From NCBI GenBank assembly GCA_035492455.1, contig DATJJE010000070.1, positions 62,001-126,000 on the forward strand: a stretch of DNA of 64,000 nt. Reading direction: 5' to 3'. The stretch is from Gp6-AA40 sp035492455 (GTDB lineage: Bacteria; Acidobacteriota; Vicinamibacteria; Vicinamibacterales; UBA2999). Both the position numbers and the translations under genes were made by a program. Shown one piece after another: positions 1 to 8,459 of the stretch. Under the pieces are notes generated by a model that was given only the letters and a program-made list of their open reading frames with translations, was not told where the DNA came from and ran no database searches. How positions within the stretch are numbered: the first letter of the stretch is position 1; every line of letters begins with the position of its first letter.

Positions 1-1
1 C

Positions 2-700
2 GACGCCATCGAGTATCGCGGCGCCAGCCAATCCGGTGTCGAAGTGTTGTCCGAGTACGCCGGTGTGCCCGTGTTCAACGGACTCACCGACGAATATCAT
101 CCGACGCAGATGCTCGCCGACGTGATGACCATGCGCGAGCACAGCGACAAGCCGCTGGCAGAGATCAAGTACGCGTTCTTCGGCGACACGCGCAACAACA
201 TGGGCCATTCGCTGATGATCGTCGGCTGTCTGCTGGGGATGGACGTGCGGCTCTGCGGTCCGGAACAGCTCTGGCCTGCTGAGGAGTACGTCACCGTCGC
301 CTTGAAGCTCGCCGATCAATCGGGCGCGAAGCTGACGATCACCGACGATCCACTGAAGGCGATTCGCGGCGCCGACTTCGTGCACACCGATGTCTGGGTC
401 TCGATGGGTGAGGCGAAAGAGATCTGGAAGCAGCGCATCGACCTGCTGCGTCCCTACCAGGTGACCTCCGCGCTGCTCAAGGCGAGCGGCAACCCGCAGA
501 TCAAGTTCATGCACTGCCTGCCTGCGTTCCACGACACCGAGACGAAGATGGGCAAGGAAATCGCGGACGCCTACGGGCTGACTGACGGCGTCGAGGTGAC
601 CAACGAGGTGTTCGAATCGCGCTGCAACGTTGCCTTCGAGCAGGCGGAAAACCGGATGCACACCATCAAGGCCATCCTCGTGTCAACGCTGGGAGATTGA
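2..700 (+). CDS. arcB: Ornithine carbamoyltransferase, catabolic type (5' end outside window)
   Basis: The open frame enters from the left edge, so the N-terminal third with the carbamoyl-phosphate motif is missing. The visible part is the ornithine-binding half: NNMGHS, DVWVSMGE, the signature HCLPAFHD and the C-terminal FEQAENRMHTIKA all fit the long ArcB/E. coli ArgF subgroup, whose form is HCLPAFHD and not HCLPAHRG. In the arginine deiminase route it splits citrulline phosphorolytically into ornithine and carbamoyl phosphate. Carbamate kinase follows 2 bases after the stop and an AdiC-like permease comes next, which supports the catabolic role. The window has a second, anabolic OTC at 31597-32523. 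The deiminase arcA probably lies upstream, outside the window. Confidence 0.93.
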   Translation, partial: DAIEYRGASQSGVEVLSEYAGVPVFNGLTDEYHPTQMLADVMTMREHSDKPLAEIKYAFFGDTRNNMGHSLMIVGCLLGMDVRLCGPEQLWPAEEYVTVALKLADQSGAKLTITDDPLKAIRGADFVHTDVWVSMGEAKEIWKQRIDLLRPYQVTSALLKASGNPQIKFMHCLPAFHDTETKMGKEIADAYGLTDGVEVTNEVFESRCNVAFEQAENRMHTIKAILVSTLGD

Positions 701-702
701 TC

Positions 703-1641
703 ATGCTGATTGTCGTTGCCCTTGGTGGAAACGCGCTGCTGCGCCGGGGTGAGCCGATGACGGCCGAGAATCAGCGCCGCAATGTCGCCATTGCCGCCGA
801 CGCGCTTGCGCCGGTTGCCGAACATCACAAGCTGGTCATCGCGCACGGCAACGGTCCGCAGGTCGGCCTGCTGGCGTTGCAGGGTGCGGCATATGGTCAG
901 GTCGAGGCGTATCCACTCGACGTGCTGGGCGCGCAAACGGAAGGAATGATCGGCTACATGATCGAGCAGGAGCTCGGCAACCGGCTGCCGTTCGAGCGGG
1001 CGTTCGCGACGCTGCTGACGATGATCGAAGTGGACCCCGAAGACCCGGCCTTCAACAATCCAACGAAGTTCATCGGTCCCATCTACACGCAGGACGAAGC
1101 CGAGCGGCTGGCGCTCGAAAAGCACTGGGTGTTCAAACAGGACGGTGAGGCGTGGCGCCGCGTGGTCGCGTCACCGGTGCCGAAACGCATCTTCGAGATC
1201 CGCCCGATCAAATGGCTGCTCGCGCACAACACGGTCGTCATCGCTGCCGGCGGCGGCGGCATTCCGACGATGTACGAACGCGGGAAGGTGCGCACGCTGA
1301 CGGGTGTCGAGTGCGTGATCGACAAGGACTACGCAGCGGCATTACTCGCGCGAGAGCTCAATGCCGATCTGCTCGTCATGCTGACCGACGCGGATGCCGT
1401 CTACAGCGACTGGGGCACGCCGGCGCAGAAGCCAATCCGGCTGGCGCATCCCGACGCGCTTGCGGGACAGGGGTTCGCTGCCGGATCGATGGGACCGAAG
1501 GTGGCGGCGGCATGCCGTTTCGCGTCGGTCACCGGCAAAGATGCTGCGATCGGCGCACTCAACGATTTAAGCCGGATCATCGCCGGCGAGGCGGGTAGCA
1601 CTGTCTCGCTGCGCGCATCGTCGATTCGCTATGCCGCCTGA
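703..1641 (+). CDS. arcC: Carbamate kinase
   Basis: This 312-residue protein has the amino-acid-kinase fold and usual length of carbamate kinases. The N-terminal VALGGNALL, the HGNGPQVG loop, AAGGGGIP and the C-terminal GSMGPKVAAA are all family signatures. It transfers phosphate from carbamoyl phosphate to ADP, giving ATP, CO2 and ammonia, the energy-yielding last step of arginine deiminase fermentation. I chose the ATG at 703, which has GGGAG 7 bases upstream, over a TTG two codons earlier that overlaps the arcB stop. Its last 11 bases overlap the permease gene. Confidence 0.95.
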   Translation: MLIVVALGGNALLRRGEPMTAENQRRNVAIAADALAPVAEHHKLVIAHGNGPQVGLLALQGAAYGQVEAYPLDVLGAQTEGMIGYMIEQELGNRLPFERAFATLLTMIEVDPEDPAFNNPTKFIGPIYTQDEAERLALEKHWVFKQDGEAWRRVVASPVPKRIFEIRPIKWLLAHNTVVIAAGGGGIPTMYERGKVRTLTGVECVIDKDYAAALLARELNADLLVMLTDADAVYSDWGTPAQKPIRLAHPDALAGQGFAAGSMGPKVAAACRFASVTGKDAAIGALNDLSRIIAGEAGSTVSLRASSIRYAA

Positions 1642-2965
1642 CGCACGCCGTCCGAGCCTCGGTCTCGCTGCCTGTACCGCGATCGTCGTCGGCAACATGG
1701 TCGGGTCCGGCTTCTATCTGTCACCGGCAGCGGTCGCTCCGTACGGCCTGCTGGCGATCGTCTTCTGGATCGTGATGGGCATTGGCGCGCTCTGTCTCGG
1801 CCTGACGTTCGCGCGCCTCGCACGGCGCATGCCTGCCACCGGCGGCCCGTACGCGTACACGCGTGCCGCCTACGGCGACTTCGCCGGCTTCATCGTCGCG
1901 TGGGGTTACTGGATTTCGATCTGGGCGTCACTGCCGCTGATCGCCGCCGCGTTCACTGGCTCGCTCATCAAGCTGGTGCCCGCACTGCAGGGCAGCCGCA
2001 GCATGGCGGTGGCGATAACCGTCGCCGCAATGTGGTTCGTGACGCTGCTGAATCTCCGCGGGGTCAAACAGGCTGGGCTGTTCAGCGAGATCACCACTTA
2101 CGCGAAGTTGATTCCATTTGCGGGCATCGCCATCATCGGATTGCCGTGGGTGCACATGCGCCAGCTCGCCGATTTCAATCCCAGTGGCAGCTCGCTCCTC
2201 CAGGCAACCGCAGCGCTCGCGCCGCTGACGATGTTCGCGTATCTCGGACTCGAGTCGGCGACGGTGCCGGCCGGCGACGTGCGCAACCCTGAGCGCACCA
2301 TCCCGCTCGCCACGATCTTCGGCATCACCGTCGCCGCGCTGCTGTACGTGCTGGGCACGATCGTCGTCCTTGGCGTCGTCCCGCGCGGACAGCTGGTCAA
2401 CTCGCTCGCGCCGTTCAGCGACGCTGCGCGCCTGATGTGGGGCGAGTGGGCGGCGATCCTCGTGGCGTTTGCCGTGATGCTGTCGTCGATCGGGGCACTG
2501 AATGGATGGACGCTGCTGATGGGACAGGTGCCGATGGCTGCGGCGAATGACCGTCTGTTCCCCGACGTCTTCGGACGCCTTTCATCTCGGAACGTGCCCG
2601 CCATCGGCATCGTGCTGTCGTCCGCGCTTGCCACCGGGCTCGTGCTGGTGCAGCTTGCGGGGCCGCCGGGATTTGCCGCTGCGTACACGATGCTCGTGAG
2701 CCTGGCAACGATGACTGCCGTCATCCCGTATGTATTCTGCGCGCTCGCCGACGGATTGATTTCGGTAGGTGGCGCCGCGCGCGGAGCGCTCCCTCGCATC
2801 GGTGCCGTGGAGATCATCGCCTTCATCTTCGCGATGTTCACCGTCTACGGCTGCGGCCCGACGCCGGTGCTGTACGGCCTCCTGCTGCTGCTGTTCGGCA
2901 TCCCTGTTTACGTGTGGCAGCGCCACGAACAGGGGAAGCCGCTCGCGACCCATCGTGCGCACTGA
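1631..2965 (+). CDS. APC-family amino acid permease, AdiC-like
   Basis: This 444-residue integral membrane protein has about 12 hydrophobic segments. The first segment carries GNMVGSGFYLSP, matching the substrate-binding GSG loop of AdiC-type arginine/agmatine and arginine/ornithine exchangers, and GLESATVPAGDVRNPERTIP is the conserved TM6 region. By position it most likely exchanges arginine for ornithine or another basic amino acid across the inner membrane to feed the deiminase pathway. The start overlaps the end of arcC by 11 bases, so the two are translationally coupled. The exact substrate cannot be read from the sequence. Confidence 0.85.
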   Translation: MPPDARRPSLGLAACTAIVVGNMVGSGFYLSPAAVAPYGLLAIVFWIVMGIGALCLGLTFARLARRMPATGGPYAYTRAAYGDFAGFIVAWGYWISIWASLPLIAAAFTGSLIKLVPALQGSRSMAVAITVAAMWFVTLLNLRGVKQAGLFSEITTYAKLIPFAGIAIIGLPWVHMRQLADFNPSGSSLLQATAALAPLTMFAYLGLESATVPAGDVRNPERTIPLATIFGITVAALLYVLGTIVVLGVVPRGQLVNSLAPFSDAARLMWGEWAAILVAFAVMLSSIGALNGWTLLMGQVPMAAANDRLFPDVFGRLSSRNVPAIGIVLSSALATGLVLVQLAGPPGFAAAYTMLVSLATMTAVIPYVFCALADGLISVGGAARGALPRIGAVEIIAFIFAMFTVYGCGPTPVLYGLLLLLFGIPVYVWQRHEQGKPLATHRAH

Positions 2966-3026
2966 CCAACGGCCGTCAGCATCGCGCCATCACCTGCAGA
3001 TTTCCCGTGTGAACGCATCGCATTGC

Positions 3027-3041
3027 TGGAGCCGTTCTTGC
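3027..3041 (+). promoter_or_regulatory. Candidate sigma-54 (-24/-12) promoter
   Basis: TGGAGCCGTTCTTGC has the invariant GG and GC at the 10-base spacing of the sigma-54 consensus TGGCACG-N4-TTGC. The predicted start (about 3053) lies just before the ribosome-binding site AAGGGGG (3057-3063) of the outer-membrane protein gene at 3072. The arrangement is nearly the same as before the Omp85-like gene at 11622. Confidence 0.45.
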
Positions 3042-3071
3042 GGCTCGCGCCCGTCGAAGGGGGAAAATCGC

Positions 3072-3749
3072 ATGCGATCAGCAAAGTACTTCGTGGCGGC
3101 GGCATTTGTCCTGGGACTCGCGGGAACCGCGAGCGCTCAGGGCACGTCCACCGCGACGACTCAGCCAACGACCTACGGAGCGACTGTCAGCCACTGGGTC
3201 GCGTCGGGATTCGCCGGCGGCGGCTTCAACGCGTCGAGCGCGACCGACGATCCACGCATTCAGGAGAACGGCGGCGGCGTATCGTTCGGCGGGCAGGTGG
3301 GGTATCTGTGGCACGGGTTCGTCGGTCCAGAGTTCCTCGCCGAATGGGCACCCAGCTTTGACGTCAACGCGGTGTTCGTAGACGGGAATACACACGTGCA
3401 CAGCTACATGTTGAACGCCATCGCCTCGGCGCCGCTCGGAGCCGACGGTCAGTTGATGCCGTTCATCTCCGGCGGTTACGGCCGCATCGCCATGAGCGCC
3501 GACATCATCAATCCGATCACCCTCACTACCGACAACAACACCAACTCGGTGTGGGGCTCGAACATCGGCGGCGGCATCATGGCGTTTGCGAGCGAACGGT
3601 TTGGTGTTCGCGGCGACCTCCGTTATTACCACGCGAGCAACAACACGAACCTCGACATCAACGGGTCGGTGCCCGATCAGCTGGTCGAAAGCATCGTGTC
3701 GGGCGTTCACTTCTGGCGGGCCACGGGCGGCCTCAGCGTCCGCTGGTAG
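3072..3749 (+). CDS. Outer-membrane beta-barrel protein (OmpA/OprF-type fold), unknown role
   Basis: This 225-residue protein starts with a clear signal peptide, cleaved after TASA, and ends in the aromatic GGLSVRW typical of barrel proteins recognised by BAM. The body alternates short polar and hydrophobic strands rich in Gly, Asn and Tyr (GYLWHGFVGPEFLAEW, GGGIMAFASERFGVRGDLRYY), like the eight-stranded barrels of the OMP_b-brl family. A good Shine-Dalgarno (3057-3063) fixes the ATG at 3072. It probably stands alone, with its own candidate sigma-54 promoter. No specific substrate or partner can be inferred. Confidence 0.8.
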   Translation: MRSAKYFVAAAFVLGLAGTASAQGTSTATTQPTTYGATVSHWVASGFAGGGFNASSATDDPRIQENGGGVSFGGQVGYLWHGFVGPEFLAEWAPSFDVNAVFVDGNTHVHSYMLNAIASAPLGADGQLMPFISGGYGRIAMSADIINPITLTTDNNTNSVWGSNIGGGIMAFASERFGVRGDLRYYHASNNTNLDINGSVPDQLVESIVSGVHFWRATGGLSVRW

Positions 3750-3815
3750 ACGATGACCGGCCGCGTATCGCGAGCGGTGCGCTCCCGATTCGCGGCCGCG
3801 AGGCGTGGTGCCGCC

Positions 3816-4781
3816 ATGTCACAGGAAAGACCTAATTCGTCGCGGGCCGCACGGCGCGCGGCCGTCGCGCGGCCCCTCGAAATGCCGCCCGCGTTTCATC
3901 CGCTGTCCGCCGGCATCGGCCTGGAAGTCGCGGGCGTATCGGTCGGCGGAAAGAGTCAGGCGCACAACACGGATCATTTCGCTGCGCTTCGCCTCGGCCG
4001 CATGCAGGAGATGCTCACGACAAGCCTCTCCGCCGCCGACGTGCCGCCGCGGTTCGAGGAATATGCGTATTCGCTCCTGGTCGCCGACGGCCTCGATGCC
4101 GACGGCAGCGGCGCACGTGCCAGTCGCTTTGCGCTCAGCACGCTGGCGCATCTCGCCATCCGATACGGCAAGTGGAACGTGCGGATCGGGCCCGACACCG
4201 CGGCGGAAATCATCGAGCAGGGCGAGTTCCTCTATCGCCAGGTGCACGACGCGGTGGCGCAGGCGAACCGCACGGATCCGACGGTGGCCACAATGACCAC
4301 CAGTCTCACGGCGATGTACATCGCAGGCGCCGACCTGTTCTTCGCACACGTCGGCCATTCGCGCGGTTTCCTGTTCCGCAACGGCGTGCTGATTCAGCTG
4401 ACGATGGATCACACGCTCGAGCGGCTCATCTCGGCCAATGCGGCGTTGCGCCGCATGCGCCTGGAGGCGCGGCGGCCGAACGTTCCGGATGGCGTGCCAG
4501 CTGGCGCTGACGGTGTCGGTCGCGGGAATCCCCCGGAGATCGCCATCGAGCACGTGCAGCTGTGGCCCGCCGATCGGGTCCTGCTGTGCACGAACGGCTT
4601 GACCGATGTCGTCGGTGAAGAACAGATTTCCGATGTGCTGGCGTCGCAGCGCAAGCCGGCTGACGATGCACGGCGTCTGGTGGATATTGCTCTCACCAAC
4701 GGCGCGACCGATAGCGTGACGGTGCTGCTTGGCGACTACCGCATTCGGCCGTCGCAGGCAGCACCCGAGCAGCTTCGATGA
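3816..4781 (+). CDS. PP2C-type serine/threonine phosphatase, catalytic motifs partly altered
   Basis: The protein (321 residues from this ATG) follows the PP2C order: HNTDHF in place of NQDR, LLVADGLDADGSGARAS in place of VADGMGG, then FFAHVGHSRGFLFRNG, LTMDHTL, LLCTNGLTDVV and DSVTVLLGDY. Several metal-binding positions differ: the GDSR aspartate is His (GHSR), the SDGL aspartate is Asn (TNGL), and the final DN is DS. The first DxH and DG aspartates remain. Activity may be reduced or lost. An earlier ATG at 3753 would add a basic 21-residue stretch; neither start has a strong ribosome-binding site. It follows the barrel gene closely on the same strand. Confidence 0.7.
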   Translation: MSQERPNSSRAARRAAVARPLEMPPAFHPLSAGIGLEVAGVSVGGKSQAHNTDHFAALRLGRMQEMLTTSLSAADVPPRFEEYAYSLLVADGLDADGSGARASRFALSTLAHLAIRYGKWNVRIGPDTAAEIIEQGEFLYRQVHDAVAQANRTDPTVATMTTSLTAMYIAGADLFFAHVGHSRGFLFRNGVLIQLTMDHTLERLISANAALRRMRLEARRPNVPDGVPAGADGVGRGNPPEIAIEHVQLWPADRVLLCTNGLTDVVGEEQISDVLASQRKPADDARRLVDIALTNGATDSVTVLLGDYRIRPSQAAPEQLR

Positions 4782-4788
4782 CGAGACC

Positions 4789-6042
4789 TTATTGACCCGA
4801 ACGGGACAGTCCTAACCCCTGCCGATCGCGCACGAACGCGTCGCGGCGCTCGTCCACATCTGCGAAGTGCCTGCCGATAGATGTCTCGAGCCGTCGGCGC
4901 CAGTCGGCGAGGGCAGTACGCCGCTCCGGCGGCAGCGCGGCCGCCAATTCGCTCAACAACGCGTTCATTCGGCGCATCACCTGTACGCTCGATGCGCCGT
5001 AGGCCGCAATCTCCTCGAACGCGAGGCGCACGAAATCCTCCCAGCTCGGACGCGGGGTGACGACGCGCACGGTCCCTTCTTCGTCGCGGACCGCGCCACC
5101 TGACAGGCTGCCGCGTCCGAGGCGCATCAACAGATCGCCAATCTGATCGAGTGCCTGCACCGCCGTCGTTGGATCGTTGATCGCCGGGGACAGCGCGCGA
5201 ATGGCGATGTCGACGAGGAGCCGAATCGCGAACTGCGGATCCTGCTCGAACGTCCGCTGATCGCCGAGATGAATGGTGCGGCGCAGATGCCGTTCTGAAA
5301 TACGCGTTGCTGTGCCGGACACGCAGACGAGCGGTGTTCCTTCGATCAGCGTGTCACCGACCGCCGCGACGACGTCGATGCGCGCATTCGCCGCACACGC
5401 GAGCCGAAACAGGCTTTCCGCGTCGATTGCCTGGACTGTTCGCGGGCGGCCGCCATGTCGCAGCACCTGTGTCGGAGGTTCAGAGGGCGATATGTGCTCA
5501 TCGCGCGCTTCCGTTCGCGACCCGGCGCAGAACGTGACGATGACGCTGCGGCCCCGGTCGCCGATGAACGCCAGCAGGCGGCTCACCTGCAGTACCGCCA
5601 CCCGTTTTACAAGCGCAATAAATGCCGCGATGCTGGCGATGAGCAGCAACACGACGATGACAGCGGCACCGAGCGGAACACCGTGTACGTCGTCGCGATC
5701 TACCCAGGCGAGGGCCGTAATCGAGTAGAGGAACGTGGCGGTGAATATGCCGAGCGCGTGCGACGTCAACGGAGCTTCGGCGAGCCACAACGCCAGACGT
5801 GGCGAGTACGCCGTCGCGCCGAACTGCACCATGACGAACGTCAACGAGAAGACGATGGCCGACAACGTCATCGTGCCCGACGCGATGGTGGAGTAGATGG
5901 CGATCGCGCTCGAGGAGCTGATGCTGGAGAACGCGTCGAACCAGACCCAATGTTCGAGCCGTGGCAGCGTGACGCCGGTTGCCAGCGCCGCCACGGCGTA
6001 AATCGAGGGAACGATCCAGGCCCGCGCGGAAGTCCGCCTCAC
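4789..6042 (-). CDS. DUF2254 family membrane protein
   Basis: This 417-residue protein has four hydrophobic segments in its first 180 residues and a soluble C-terminal half. TMTLSAIVFSLTFVMVQFG and RALSPAINDPTTA are hallmarks of DUF2254 (predicted inner-membrane proteins of unknown function). The family is widespread but uncharacterised; a transport or channel role is only a guess. The gene begins 15 bases after the stop of the large secreted protein upstream on the same strand, so the two are likely cotranscribed. Confidence 0.85.
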   Translation of the reverse strand: MRRTSARAWIVPSIYAVAALATGVTLPRLEHWVWFDAFSSISSSSAIAIYSTIASGTMTLSAIVFSLTFVMVQFGATAYSPRLALWLAEAPLTSHALGIFTATFLYSITALAWVDRDDVHGVPLGAAVIVVLLLIASIAAFIALVKRVAVLQVSRLLAFIGDRGRSVIVTFCAGSRTEARDEHISPSEPPTQVLRHGGRPRTVQAIDAESLFRLACAANARIDVVAAVGDTLIEGTPLVCVSGTATRISERHLRRTIHLGDQRTFEQDPQFAIRLLVDIAIRALSPAINDPTTAVQALDQIGDLLMRLGRGSLSGGAVRDEEGTVRVVTPRPSWEDFVRLAFEEIAAYGASSVQVMRRMNALLSELAAALPPERRTALADWRRRLETSIGRHFADVDERRDAFVRDRQGLGLSRSGQ

Positions 6043-6057
6043 CGCCTGCCCGTGATG

Positions 6058-8355
6058 CTATCTGCGTCCGCCGCCGCGGAAGCCACCACCGCCGCCTCGG
6101 AAACTGCCTCCGCCGCCGCGGAAGCTGCCGCCGCCGCTCGGGCGGTAGCTGCCGCTGCCTGATCGTCCGGCGCGGTTCAGATCACGCGTCCGCTGCGCAC
6201 CATCGATGCGCGCTCCGCGATCGGAGTTCAGTTGACCCAGCGTGTCGCGGTTGACGCTGCTTTGCGCGGCGCGATCGCCAACGGCGCCGGCGGTGCCGAC
6301 GGGCCGTTCAGCATTCGCCCAACCGCCGTTCTGATACTTCTGCCAGGAGCCGCCTTGATTGCGGTAGATGTTGCCGTCGCGGCCGGCGTAGACGTCACCG
6401 GCTCCCGTTCGGCCGACGACGCCATTGCCCTGCGCGCCACGACGCGTCAGCGCTTGGCCGCCGCCGCTGCCCTGCGTCAGGCGGCTGGTGGTACCGGTTG
6501 CGTTGCGGGTGACGCGCGACGTTCGCGCCCAATCGTCCCCGCGGCGGACGGCCGTCGATCCCCAGCTGCCGTAGACGTTCGATCCCTGGATCGACGAACC
6601 GACGGCGCCGGTTCGCGGGTTGTACGCGTTGATCGCGCCGCGTGCACCCGCGGGTCCGTACGCCGCGGCGCCGCGCGCCCAGGTGCCAGTCGTCGGGTTG
6701 TAACGCGCACCATACCCGGCGCCGCCGTACGGTCCATAGACCGCGCCGCCGCGCGTGTACGCTCCGTTCCATGGGTTGTAGCGGGCACCGTATCCGTAAC
6801 TCGGATAGTACGGGTAGTACGCGGGATAGAACGCGCCTGGATAGTAGTACGGCGGGTAATACCATCCGGAGCCCCACACGGTGGTGCCCCACGCGACCAT
6901 CATGCCGGTGTAGGCCGCCGCCGCCGCGAACGTCACGTCATCATCGTTCGCATCTTCGACGGTGACGTAGGTGACGTTGTGCGCTGGTGAGCTGATGGGA
7001 ATCTCATAGATCTCTTTCGGAATCATGTCGGCAACGGTCCACGGTCCTGTCGCCGCCTTTGAGACGAACCACACGCCATCAGCACACAGATAGTACAAGT
7101 CACCGACTTTCAGAATCTGCTTGTCGGTGTTCACCGCGCGCGACACGGTGGTCATTTCAATCGGTTCGAATTTCGGGTCGCCGTCGTAGGCGACCGCCGG
7201 TGCGCTGATGCTCCGGCGATTTACCGTCGCGGTTTGCGGGATCTGCGACAGCAGCACCGCCTCGAGCGCCTGACGTGTTCCGGGTACCGATGCGAGCACG
7301 CGCGATCGCGGATGGTCCAGCGGAATGCGCTTGAAATCGGCGGGAAGACTTGGTGTCGCGAATGTCCACGGACCCGAGAAATCCGGCGCGGAGAACCATC
7401 GCCCCGAGACGAGGAAATAGACCGTGCCCTGTGATCCGCTGCGGAATACATCCGCGTCGGTGTTGCTGACCCACACGAGCGCGGTGTTCGTCACTGGCAG
7501 ATACTTCGGCGCTCCGGTGAGCAGCAGCAACTCCGCGGGCGTCTCGCTGACGAACACCGTCGGGACCACGCCCGTGTTGTCCGGCTGCAGTGCAGCGCGG
7601 ACGTCCGTCCAGTTGCCGTCATCAGGAAGCATGCTGAAGCTGGCGGGTAGTTTCGCGGCACGCTGCCACGGTCCCTTTACCGACGACGCGGAGAGCCACC
7701 CTTTGTCGACGCGCAGGTAATACGTATGCGTCTCCGGGTACTCGAATAGATCCCAATTCGTGTTCACGGCGAAGCGCAGGTCGGTGTGGGGAATCGGACT
7801 CCAGATTGGCGGTCCATCAAGGTTGATGAGCACCGCCGGTTTTTCGCTGAAATAAATTGGCGGCGGGTCGGCCTTGACGCCTTCGGTGTTGCGTGGAGTC
7901 ACAGCGCTCGTGTCGACCATCGCCAGCACACGATCGAGCGCGATGACGCGCTGATCCCGAGGCACCGACGCCATGATCTCGTCCACGATGGTCTTCACCT
8001 GATCTTTGGGAACGGTCGGGAAGCTCGCCTCGGTGATCCTGAACTCGGAAAAGTTGACGAGACGTTCGGCAAGCGCGACGTTGGTATCGCTTTCCACTGT
8101 CAACGCGCCGAGCTCTGGCTTGTTCTTGTCCTTTGCCTGGTACGACACCGCGACGTAGAGCGTCATCTGCTTCTGGTCGGGCCAGCTGCCGATCTGCGGC
8201 TGATACAGCACGATGCGCGCTCCGGTGGCCGACGTGTAGCCGCGCGGCCAGCCGCCGTCAACTGTGCCGTCCGACTGTGCTACCAGCGGAGCAGCGGGCG
8301 CGACAACCAGAACGAAGATCGTGATGCACGTGATCAATCGCTTCATAGTGGTCAT
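6058..8355 (-). CDS. Large secreted repeat protein with Tyr/Pro-rich and RGG-like C-terminal region
   Basis: This 765-residue protein has a signal peptide (MKRLITCITIFVLVVAPAAP). The N-terminal two thirds contain at least three related units built around a Trp-rich core: GWLSASSVKGPW, RWFSAPDFSGPW and VWFVSKAATGPW, each after a stretch describing PPxxYFS or TPAELLLLTG. A Tyr/Pro-rich segment (WYYPPYYYPGAFYP) follows, then Gly/Ala/Tyr repeats, and the end is basic and glycine-rich with repeated SFRGGGG. Similar proteins are usually annotated as hypothetical or carbohydrate-binding-like. I infer a surface or extracellular role only. An ATG three codons in (8346) is an equally good start. The DUF2254 gene follows. 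Confidence 0.75.
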   Translation of the reverse strand: MTTMKRLITCITIFVLVVAPAAPLVAQSDGTVDGGWPRGYTSATGARIVLYQPQIGSWPDQKQMTLYVAVSYQAKDKNKPELGALTVESDTNVALAERLVNFSEFRITEASFPTVPKDQVKTIVDEIMASVPRDQRVIALDRVLAMVDTSAVTPRNTEGVKADPPPIYFSEKPAVLINLDGPPIWSPIPHTDLRFAVNTNWDLFEYPETHTYYLRVDKGWLSASSVKGPWQRAAKLPASFSMLPDDGNWTDVRAALQPDNTGVVPTVFVSETPAELLLLTGAPKYLPVTNTALVWVSNTDADVFRSGSQGTVYFLVSGRWFSAPDFSGPWTFATPSLPADFKRIPLDHPRSRVLASVPGTRQALEAVLLSQIPQTATVNRRSISAPAVAYDGDPKFEPIEMTTVSRAVNTDKQILKVGDLYYLCADGVWFVSKAATGPWTVADMIPKEIYEIPISSPAHNVTYVTVEDANDDDVTFAAAAAYTGMMVAWGTTVWGSGWYYPPYYYPGAFYPAYYPYYPSYGYGARYNPWNGAYTRGGAVYGPYGGAGYGARYNPTTGTWARGAAAYGPAGARGAINAYNPRTGAVGSSIQGSNVYGSWGSTAVRRGDDWARTSRVTRNATGTTSRLTQGSGGGQALTRRGAQGNGVVGRTGAGDVYAGRDGNIYRNQGGSWQKYQNGGWANAERPVGTAGAVGDRAAQSSVNRDTLGQLNSDRGARIDGAQRTRDLNRAGRSGSGSYRPSGGGSFRGGGGSFRGGGGGFRGGGRR

Positions 8356-8362
8356 AGCCAGT

Positions 8363-8377
8363 GCAAGGGGTGCTCCC
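8363..8377 (-). promoter_or_regulatory. Weak sigma-54-like element
   Basis: Read on the minus strand, GGGAGCACCCCTTGC keeps the GG and TTGC elements at sigma-54 spacing. The predicted transcription start would fall at about 8351, leaving only a 5-base leader before the ATG at 8346, so the match may be fortuitous. Confidence 0.2.
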
Positions 8378-8459
8378 CGATGCGGAAGGCGCCCTACGCG
8401 TGAATCCGCGCGATCGCCACCAGGCGATGGCGCGGGTCACGGCATACGGTGAGAGGACG

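Noticed and set aside
2098..2841. Minus-strand frame of 247 codons opposite the APC permease
   Set aside because: No ribosome-binding site or domain, and the plus strand is a clear 12-helix permease.
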